NCBI GenBank assembly: GCA_902780365.1
Contig: CACZFE010000049.1
Location: 1 to 7,665, forward strand
From: an uncultured Spirochaetales bacterium
Lineage (GTDB): Bacteria > UBP6 > UBA1177
Direction: 5' to 3'
DNA length: 7,665 bases
The position numbers and the translations under genes are program-made. Below are positions 1 through 4,616 of this stretch, in pieces. The notes under the pieces are model-generated. The model searched no databases and was not told the origin of the DNA. It saw only the letters and a list, made by a program, of their open reading frames with translations. Within the stretch, counting starts at the first letter, position 1; each line of letters begins with the position of its first letter.

Positions 1-226
1 AAATTCATCATCAGAAGAAACTCCAACACCAGAAGTAACTACATGAGATGTAAATACATGAACAGTTATTACATGAGAAAAGGTAGAAGAATTGGTAGAG
101 GAAGTAGAAAACTTAGATATAGATGCTTGAACATCAATAGCTCCTGTGGTAATGAGGTCTATGAAATTGAGATGTAAAGTGATAAAATCTTCGGAGTGAT
201 TTGTATGGGCAGACGTATCATCTGCC
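1..226. other. AT-rich left end with no recognised gene
   Basis: This stretch is visibly richer in A and T than the rest of the window, and I recognise no gene in it. On the plus strand, frame 1 is open from the edge to a stop at 175-177 but reads as an Arg-rich product with mostly AGA codons, which does not look like a normal protein. On the minus strand, the frame with codons at 1-3 is open from about 242 down to the edge (about 80 codons) without a convincing ATG. It reads as a Ser/Thr/Val-rich chain with a short repeat. A weak hairpin (GGCAGA 208-213 with TCTGCC 221-226) lies just before the Shine-Dalgarno site of the next ORF. The stretch may be foreign DNA, an intergenic region, or part of a misjoined contig. 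Confidence 0.4.
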
Positions 227-233
227 AAAGGAG
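227..233 (+). promoter_or_regulatory. Shine-Dalgarno site for the chimeric ORF
   Basis: AAAGGAG lies nine bases before the ATG at 243 and only three bases before the in-frame ATG at 237. This favours 243 as the translation start and argues against the upstream in-frame TTG at 201. The site presumably belonged to the small membrane protein gene whose first codons are seen here, not to leuS. Confidence 0.6.
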
Positions 234-242
234 TCAATGCTT

Positions 243-320
243 ATGACAAAACAGCAAAGGAAAAAAACGGCCCTGATATTTGCCGTCATAGCCATGGTCT
301 TCATGATCTCGGCTATACTT
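243..320 (+). other. 5' part of an unidentified membrane protein, joined in frame to leuS
   Basis: The first 26 codons from ATG 243 encode a short basic start (MTKQQRKK) followed by an unbroken hydrophobic stretch rich in Ile, Val, Ala, Phe and Met. This is typical of an N-terminal signal anchor or single transmembrane helix. Nothing like it occurs next to the KMSKS loop in leucyl-tRNA synthetases, so this part was not originally leuS. Together with its good ribosome binding site it looks like the true start of another gene whose remainder is missing. I do not recognise the parent family. The topology rule (positive side inside) would leave the N-terminus in the cytoplasm. Confidence 0.5.
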
Positions 321-1049
321 GTCGGCAGAGTCGAAAAGATGAGCAAATCGAAGAAAAACGTCGTTGATCCGCTCGTCCTCATCGACAAATACGGCGCCGA
401 TACAGCGAGACTTTTCGTCCTCTTCGCGGCTCCGCCCGAAAAAGACCTCGAATGGTCGGAAGAAGGTGTCGAAGGCTGCAGCAGATTCCTCACCAGGATC
501 TGGAACATCGTCACGGCGAATGAAGAGATCATCAGGAACTTCGCCGATCCTGAAAATGTTGAAGGCAACGGCAAGGAACTCTGGTCGAAAACCCACGAAA
601 CAATCAAAAAAGTCGGTGACGAGATCGAAAGATTCCACTTCAACACCGCTATCAGCGCGATCATGGAACTTGTCAACGCGGCATACAAACTTAAGCCTGA
701 AACAGACACCGAAAAAGCAGTTCTCGCACAGGCACTCCGCTCGATAATCCTCCTTCTCAACCCGTTCGCACCGCACATCACCGAAGAACTTGCGGAGATC
801 TGCGGAATGAAGGAAATCGCCGAAACACCGTTCCCCAAACTCGATGAAAAAGCGCTCGTCAAAGACGAAATCTTAGTCGTAGTCCAGGTAAACGGCAAAC
901 TCCGCGACAAAATGAACTTCCCCGCAAATATCACGGCAGCGGAAGTCGAAGCGGCAGTCAGAGCGAAAGACTACTCCAAATTCCTCAAATCGGGCGAAAT
1001 CAAAAAAGTCGTCTACATCCCAGGCAAACTCGTGAATGTGGTCGGATAA
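243..1049 (+). CDS. leuS: Leucyl-tRNA synthetase, C-terminal fragment with a foreign 5' end
   Basis: From about 327 onward this is the C-terminal third of class I leucyl-tRNA synthetase, which charges tRNA-Leu with leucine in the cytoplasm. Visible are the KMSKS ATP-binding loop (336-350), followed by KNVVDP and YGADTARLF, the DLEWSEEGVEG segment leading into the helical anticodon-binding domain, NPFAPHITEEL (about 757-789), and the C-terminal domain with VVVQVNGKLRDK and the usual end PGKLVNVVG. The 3' end is therefore complete. Everything upstream is missing: the HIGH motif, the Rossmann core and the CP1 editing domain, roughly 550-600 residues of a normal 800-870. From ATG 243 the ORF gives 268 residues and could not charge tRNA. 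The upstream codons belong to a membrane segment. Either a rearrangement truncated the gene (a pseudogene, with an intact leuS elsewhere) or the contig is misjoined near 321-330. Codon use in the leuS part matches radC and purL. Lipoprotein 1 starts 12 nt after the stop, suggesting cotranscription. Confidence 0.88.
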   Translation: MTKQQRKKTALIFAVIAMVFMISAILVGRVEKMSKSKKNVVDPLVLIDKYGADTARLFVLFAAPPEKDLEWSEEGVEGCSRFLTRIWNIVTANEEIIRNFADPENVEGNGKELWSKTHETIKKVGDEIERFHFNTAISAIMELVNAAYKLKPETDTEKAVLAQALRSIILLLNPFAPHITEELAEICGMKEIAETPFPKLDEKALVKDEILVVVQVNGKLRDKMNFPANITAAEVEAAVRAKDYSKFLKSGEIKKVVYIPGKLVNVVG

Positions 1050-1051
1050 AA
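1022..1051 (+). repeat. Direct repeat, copy 1: 3' end of leuS
   Basis: These 30 bases cover the last codons of leuS (GKLVNVVG and the stop) and match 2467-2496 at 27 of 30 positions. The three differences are GTG/GTT, GTC/GTA and GGA/GGG, all third codon positions and all silent. Homology does not continue in either direction. The two copies bracket lipoprotein 1 and part of the gap after it. Confidence 0.85.
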
Positions 1052-1061
1052 GGAGAAAAAA

Positions 1062-2285
1062 ATGAAAAAGTTCTTGGTAGTTTTCGCACTTTTAAGTGCA
1101 ATAGTTCTGATGATTTCGTGTGGCAGCGATTCCAAAACCACGAACAAAGATGAAAATTCCGACACGGGCGAAACAGTGACAGATGAAGATTCGGCAGACA
1201 CAGGTTCGACCGACACCGAATCGGGCAACGATGACAGCAAACCGACTGAAAATCCCGATGCCGGAGATTCGGACACGACATCGGATTCAGACACAGTTTC
1301 GGATGATCCGTGTGAAGGTCTGGACGGCGCATTTTATGATGAAGAAAGAAATGGCTGCTACTGTCCGGAAGGCTATCACTGGGGAGAAGGCGAAGACAGC
1401 GTCAGATGTGTTCCTGGTTCAGACACCCCGCCAAATCCTTGTGAAGGTCTTGAAGGTGCTGTATTCGATGAAGAAAGGCACGGCTGTACTTGCCCTACAG
1501 GTTACACCTGGAGCGAAGATGACGGGGGTAAAAGATGCGTCGATAATCCGGAATATCATGCCTGCATAGCAGCCGGAGGCATTTTTACAGAATATAGTGA
1601 ATGCCTTTGTCCGGAAGGCTATGACTGGGGTAATGGAGATGAGTCAGGCAAGTGCGTTCCTATACCGCCTACAAGCCCGTGTGCGTCAAGCCCGTGTTCC
1701 GGCGTGGAAAACTCAAACGGAGGATGCGTAGCGACAGGCGAAAACACCTACAGATGCAACTGCTTCTATAACTTTGTATTTGATTCTCAGAACAACAAAT
1801 GTGTAGCACCGGAATGCAGCCCGACCAGCGGAACACCTTGTTATGACAAGGGAACTCAACTTTACTGGACATCATATTATACAGCTACATGGGAAGTTGC
1901 GAATGCAACCTGCTATAACCTTCTTATATCTGGTTTTGACGACTGGCTTTTGCCGACTATTGACGAACTAAGAACATTGTTCAAAGGCTGCGCAAGAATT
2001 GAACCAGATGGAATCTGCGGAGTTTCAGAAACAGGCGGATGTCTGAGTGGATCCTGTGCTTCAGAGTGTTCTCCGGCATCGGATGAAGAATGTCCAGAGG
2101 ACACAGAAGGTGCTTTTATTTATAACAAGCTGTTCTATGACAGCGGGGAGTTATGGTCTTCATCCGTCCTTTCCGATGACGAAAACTCTGTCTGGTATAT
2201 CTCTTTTGAGGATCTTGGTGTTTTCAGCGATTTGAAATCTTCCGACATAGAAAAAGGATTCCGCTGTGTCAGAAAGTCAAATTAG
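1062..2285 (+). CDS. Cys-rich mosaic lipoprotein with EGF-like and DUF1566-like domains
   Basis: This 407-residue protein is a predicted exported lipoprotein of unknown function. It starts with a type II signal peptide (Lys-Lys, hydrophobic core, LMISC), with Cys20 as the lipidation site. Residues 21-82 form a stalk of Asp, Ser, Thr, Glu and Gly, probably disordered. Three repeats of about 35-40 residues follow, each with four Cys (84/99/101/116, 127/142/144/159, 168/181/183/198) and a core like GC-x-CP-x-GY-x-W. Residues 207-247 hold six Cys in EGF-like spacing. The C-terminal region from about 258 to 404 resembles DUF1566 (Lcl C-terminal/FGE-like fold): FDDWLLPTIDELRTLF, LWSSS, VWYISF and GFRCVR are typical landmarks. 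The extra Cys pairs suggest disulfides and hence a periplasmic or surface location. Translation starts at ATG 1062, six bases after AAGGAG (1050-1055) and 12 nt after the leuS stop, so coupling to leuS is likely. A role in adhesion or envelope structure is only inference. Confidence 0.85.
   Translation: MKKFLVVFALLSAIVLMISCGSDSKTTNKDENSDTGETVTDEDSADTGSTDTESGNDDSKPTENPDAGDSDTTSDSDTVSDDPCEGLDGAFYDEERNGCYCPEGYHWGEGEDSVRCVPGSDTPPNPCEGLEGAVFDEERHGCTCPTGYTWSEDDGGKRCVDNPEYHACIAAGGIFTEYSECLCPEGYDWGNGDESGKCVPIPPTSPCASSPCSGVENSNGGCVATGENTYRCNCFYNFVFDSQNNKCVAPECSPTSGTPCYDKGTQLYWTSYYTATWEVANATCYNLLISGFDDWLLPTIDELRTLFKGCARIEPDGICGVSETGGCLSGSCASECSPASDEECPEDTEGAFIYNKLFYDSGELWSSSVLSDDENSVWYISFEDLGVFSDLKSSDIEKGFRCVRKSN
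1308..1658 (+). repeat. Three tandem 4-Cys repeats inside lipoprotein 1
   Basis: Residues 83-117, 126-160 and 167-199 of lipoprotein 1 are related. Repeats 1 and 2 share PCEGL, DEER and a GC-x-CP-x-GY-x-W core ending in RCV; repeat 3 has lost the first motif but keeps CLCPEGYDWG and KCV. At the DNA level CCGGAAGGCTAT followed within three bases by CTGGGG occurs in repeats 1 and 3. The pattern indicates internal duplication of a small disulfide-bonded module, with repeat 3 the most diverged. Confidence 0.8.
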
Positions 2286-2410
2286 AGCCCATTGTGTCCG
2301 CCAACTCTTGCAACCGAAATTTTCGACCGCAAATATCCCTCAAAAAACCACTTTTAAGCCTTGCTAAAATCAGTATCTTCGCATCTTAGTGAAAGACATA
2401 TTTTCTGATT

Positions 2411-2443
2411 TAATTCGGCAATTAAAAGCAACTGCCGAAATTA
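2411..2443 (+). other. Hairpin downstream of lipoprotein 1
   Basis: TTCGGCA (2414-2420) pairs perfectly with TGCCGAA (2433-2439) across a 12-base loop. Three further pairs (TAA/TTA) are possible with one bulged base. No T-run follows, so it is not a standard intrinsic terminator; it could protect the 3' end of the lipoprotein 1 mRNA. The function is unknown. Confidence 0.4.
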
Positions 2444-2463
2444 GTTGAATCTACAAAGCAAAC

Positions 2464-2534
2464 GAAAGGCAAACTCGTTAATGTGGTAGGGTAAAAACCG
2501 CCTGCAAAAACTTGCCTTTCATTTGCCTTTTTTT
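2464..2534 (+). terminator. Probable intrinsic terminator with two alternative pairings
   Basis: GAAAGGCAA (2464-2472) is a perfect complement of TTGCCTTTC (2512-2520), and the overlapping AAAGGCAAA (2465-2473) of TTTGCCTTT (2522-2530). The second pairing runs directly into seven T residues (2528-2534), as in a Rho-independent terminator, although the loop of about 48 bases is long. The two pairings exclude each other. The left arm lies in the copied leuS tail, so this may be the original terminator at the end of a leuS gene. Confidence 0.5.
2467..2496 (+). repeat. leuS: Direct repeat, copy 2: second leuS 3' end
   Basis: The sequence encodes GKLVNVVG and a TAA stop in the same frame relation as the true leuS end, and matches 1022-1051 at 27 of 30 bases with silent differences only. 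Upstream of 2467 the reading frame does not resemble leuS. It is too short to be a gene and is best seen as the remnant of a second leuS end, diverged while still part of a coding gene. Confidence 0.8.
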
Positions 2535-2548
2535 ATTATCCACCGCTT

Positions 2549-2578
2549 TTGATTTTTCAAAAAAGAGGCTTTTACAAA
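2549..2578 (+). promoter_or_regulatory. Possible promoter of lipoprotein 2
   Basis: TTGATT (2549-2554) and TACAAA (2573-2578) are separated by 18 bases, and each matches four of six positions of the sigma-70 type consensus. It lies just after the probable terminator and about 25 bases before the start codon. TTTTGA and TCAAAA around the -35 box form a small palindrome with a TTTT loop. The surrounding sequence is AT-rich, so chance matches are easy. Confidence 0.3.
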
Positions 2579-2602
2579 GTAATTTTTTTATTGGAGGAAA
2601 AA

Positions 2603-3073
2603 ATGAAAAGATTTTTGGCTTTGACAGTTGTTTTCGCAGGAATATTCCTGATGATTTCATGCGGCGGCAGCGAAAGCAGCGACGGTGACAACAAAGACAA
2701 CAACGACAACGGCAAGGAAGAAGAAAAGACATATTGCGAAGCTGATGCTGAAAAATATGTATGCCGCAACGACATTTCATGGCATTTTGAGTGCAAAAAA
2801 GGAGAAGAATCCACCTTCTCGGAAGAGGCTGATTTTTATTATTCAAGTGCAGAATCTTCTCCGTTTGCATGCCAGTCCGGATGCGATCCTGACACAGGAA
2901 AATGCAAACCCGAATGTGAAGCAGGACAGTACAAATGCGTTAATTCAGATATGTCACGCGGTTTGATCTACTCTTGCGATGACGAAAAACAGTGGGAACC
3001 GACCGGCAAAGCCTGCGACGGCGAATGCGCAAAAGAAACCGCAGATTCAGTTGAAGAACTGTGCGGTGAATAA
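2603..3073 (+). CDS. Small Cys-rich lipoprotein with two six-Cys modules
   Basis: This is a 156-residue predicted lipoprotein of unknown function. The signal peptide MKRFLALTVVFAGIFLMISC ends at lipidation Cys20 and closely resembles that of lipoprotein 1, including the LMISCG end. Residues 21-42 are a short charged stalk rich in Asp, Asn, Glu and Lys. The remainder carries twelve Cys that can be read as two related modules: C45, C54, C64, C90, C94, C101 and C105, C112, C125, C138, C142, C154. Each has an early Lys/Tyr-x-Cys, an aromatic-rich middle and a C-x3-C pair. Disulfides outside the cytoplasm are likely. I chose ATG 2603 because GGAGG (2593-2597) sits five bases before it and the signal peptide starts there; the in-frame ATG at 2549 would add 18 residues and spoil the signal peptide. 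The gene converges with the phosphatase gene, leaving 30 bases between them with no clear terminator. Confidence 0.8.
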   Translation: MKRFLALTVVFAGIFLMISCGGSESSDGDNKDNNDNGKEEEKTYCEADAEKYVCRNDISWHFECKKGEESTFSEEADFYYSSAESSPFACQSGCDPDTGKCKPECEAGQYKCVNSDMSRGLIYSCDDEKQWEPTGKACDGECAKETADSVEELCGE

Positions 3074-3103
3074 CCGAGAAATTCTTTACTTCGTTCTAAA
3101 CAA

Positions 3104-3760
3104 CTAATCTTTATCAGCCAGTTCAAGAAGTTCTTTTGGTTCAGAAATAAGAATATCGGCTCCAAGAGCGACAAGGTCCTCTTTCCGGCCGAAGCCCCAG
3201 AGACATCCGATCGAAATGATCCCTGCATTTTTCGCAGTCAGGATATCGGCTTTCATATCACCGACATAAACGGTTTGCGAAAGCGGCACTTTCGTTATTT
3301 CAGATATTTCGAATATCCCGTCGGGAGCGGGTTTGAGCGGAATTCCGGGACGTTCGCCCAGGATCGCGTCGAAATGGAATTCTCCGAGAATGGTTTCGGC
3401 GTTTAGCAGTGCATATTTGTGTTCTTTGTTTGTGAGAATCGAGATTTTGACACCTCTTTCGACAAGTCCCGAAAGCGTTTCCCTGATTCCTTCAAAAGGC
3501 GGGATCGTGCCTACTCCTTCTTCATGGTAAAGATCGAGAACTTCTGGCAGAAGGACCGGGATCACATCGTCCGGCGCCTCTTTCGGAAGCGCGCGGCGAA
3601 GCAGCATCCGCATTCCGTCACCGACGAAGCCTTTGTATTCCTCGATCGTGTGCTCCGGAAAGCCGTGTTTCTTCAAAATCCTGTTGTTTGTCCTTGAAAT
3701 GATGTCGAGTGTATCGAGAAGCGTTCCGTCCATATCGAAAATAACCGATTTCAACTGCAT
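3104..3760 (-). CDS. HAD-family phosphatase, phosphoglycolate phosphatase-like
   Basis: This 218-residue protein belongs to the haloacid dehalogenase superfamily, subfamily I, most like Gph/phosphoglycolate phosphatase (about 220 residues). It is a cytoplasmic Mg2+-dependent phosphatase working through a phospho-aspartate. All four motifs are present: DMDGTLLD with nucleophile Asp9 and Asp11, ISILTNK with Thr110, Lys143 in KPAPDG, and VGDMKADI with Asp168 and Asp172. The helical cap lies between residues 16 and about 85. The WGFG and GADILISEPKELLEL segments near the end are typical of Gph. The substrate cannot be fixed from sequence; pyrophosphatase (PpaX) or other sugar-phosphate activities are possible. 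I start at 3760, because AGGAGG (3765-3770) lies four bases before that ATG; the ATG at 3784 would add eight residues and put the Shine-Dalgarno inside the gene. It is divergent from radC. Confidence 0.88.
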   Translation of the reverse strand: MQLKSVIFDMDGTLLDTLDIISRTNNRILKKHGFPEHTIEEYKGFVGDGMRMLLRRALPKEAPDDVIPVLLPEVLDLYHEEGVGTIPPFEGIRETLSGLVERGVKISILTNKEHKYALLNAETILGEFHFDAILGERPGIPLKPAPDGIFEISEITKVPLSQTVYVGDMKADILTAKNAGIISIGCLWGFGRKEDLVALGADILISEPKELLELADKD

Positions 3761-3900
3761 TTTTCCTCCTTTTTTGGCGCACATAGCACTGAGCAGCCTT
3801 AACCGTGCGCTCTCTAACTGATTTCAGGCTGGAAAGCAAGAGAAAGTATTATTATCTCAATATTCGCACAATCTTTTATCAATAATTAGCATTTCCGACC

Positions 3901-3929
3901 TTGATTTTTAAATTACACTAATTTATATT
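3901..3929 (+). promoter_or_regulatory. Likely radC promoter
   Basis: TTGATT (3901-3906) and TATATT (3924-3929) are separated by 17 bases, a good sigma-70 type arrangement within an AT-rich gap. Transcription would start near 3936, giving a leader of only about 10 bases that includes the Shine-Dalgarno CGGAGGT (3936-3942). The rest of the 186-base gap between the divergent genes shows nothing else I can support, and no clear promoter for the phosphatase gene. Confidence 0.45.
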
Positions 3930-3946
3930 AAAAAACGGAGGTCATT

Positions 3947-4615
3947 ATGAAACAGATAAAAGACCTTTACGAAAAGGATAAACCGCGGGAGAAACTGCTT
4001 TTGAAAGGAGCTTCCGCGCTGAGCAACCGTGAACTCGTCGCCCTGATTTTCGGCAGCGGCGGCAAAGATCATCCGCTGATGAGCATTTCGAAAGAGATCG
4101 AAACTCTGCTTGAAGACGAGAAACTGGGCGCTCTTGACATCAGAAAACTTTCTGGAATTCCTGGTGTCGGAACATCAAAAGCGTGTCAGATTTTAGCTGC
4201 GTTCGAACTTGCGAAACGATTTTACGTCGAAAGCGAAAAGCCGCTGATCAGAACTCCGGAAGACCTGCTTCCGCTTTTAAAAGATTACGCTGACAAAAAG
4301 CAGGAGCACTTCCTGACGATAACCCTTGACGGTTCGAAGCGGGTTATTGACGTCCATCTGACTTTCATCGGGACTTTGAACTACGCACCGCTCCACCCGA
4401 GAGAGGTTTTTGCCGTAGCCTGCACCGATCGTGCCGCTTCGATAATTGTTGCCCACAACCATCCGTCCGGCACTCTGATACCTTCTGACGCAGACAAACT
4501 CGCGACAAAACAACTGCGTGAAATAGGAACTCTCATGGGAATCGAACTTTTGGATCACATTATTTTCACGAAAGGAAACGGATGCTACTCTTTTGCGGGA
4601 AACGGGATACTGTGA
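3947..4615 (+). CDS. radC: RadC family JAB/MPN-domain protein
   Basis: This 222-residue protein has the full RadC layout and normal length. The N-terminal part contains PREKLLLKGASALSNRELVA and a helix-hairpin-helix-like segment, LSGIPGVGTSKACQILAAFELAKR (about 68-91), likely to touch DNA. The C-terminal MPN+/JAMM domain (about 100-222) has HPREVF with Glu152, and the metal-binding signature His170-x-His172, Ser180, Asp183 in HNHPSGTLIPSDAD. These residues match active zinc-dependent JAMM hydrolases, so the metal site looks intact. The family was named for a presumed DNA repair role that is not well established; its biochemical function is still unclear. The start at 3947 is supported by CGGAGGT five bases upstream and by the usual RadC start. 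Its stop codon is one base from that of the convergent purL gene. Confidence 0.93.
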   Translation: MKQIKDLYEKDKPREKLLLKGASALSNRELVALIFGSGGKDHPLMSISKEIETLLEDEKLGALDIRKLSGIPGVGTSKACQILAAFELAKRFYVESEKPLIRTPEDLLPLLKDYADKKQEHFLTITLDGSKRVIDVHLTFIGTLNYAPLHPREVFAVACTDRAASIIVAHNHPSGTLIPSDADKLATKQLREIGTLMGIELLDHIIFTKGNGCYSFAGNGIL

Positions 4616-4616
4616 T

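Larger units (their letters stand above)
2286..2602. other. Intergenic region between the two lipoprotein genes
   Basis: I see no gene in these 317 bases. The region is more AT-rich than the flanking genes. In order it holds an unremarkable first 120 bases, a hairpin without a T-run (2411-2443), a 30-base copy of the leuS 3' end (2467-2496), a probable terminator (2464-2534), a possible promoter (2549-2578) and the lipoprotein 2 ribosome binding site (GGAGG, 2593-2597). Lipoprotein 2 is therefore probably transcribed separately from leuS and lipoprotein 1. Confidence 0.6.

Noticed and set aside
208..226. Hairpin as a riboswitch or T-box leader for leuS
   Set aside because: Only six pairs, no conserved T-box or riboswitch elements, and the ORF behind it does not begin as leuS.
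201..242. TTG at 201 or ATG at 237 as the start of the leuS-containing ORF
   Set aside because: The Shine-Dalgarno AAAGGAG at 227-233 lies inside the TTG version and is only three bases from ATG 237; its spacing of nine bases fits ATG 243.
218..934. Long open frames on the minus strand opposite leuS
   Set aside because: They are opposite strongly recognisable leuS codons, show biased Ser- or Phe/Asp-rich composition, and match no family.
1308..1658. Repeats as a CRISPR array
   Set aside because: They are diverged protein-level repeats within an open frame, not identical short repeats with unique spacers.
2286..2463. Small RNA or tRNA gene in the lipoprotein gap
   Set aside because: No cloverleaf, no T-loop motif and no promoter-terminator pair enclosing the stretch; only one isolated hairpin.
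3074..3103. Bidirectional terminator between lipoprotein 2 and the phosphatase
   Set aside because: The 30 bases contain no GC-rich inverted repeat and no T-run.
3761..3784. Upstream ATG at 3784 for the phosphatase
   Set aside because: It would place the strong AGGAGG site within the coding region; the HAD motif normally begins a few residues after the start, as with 3760.
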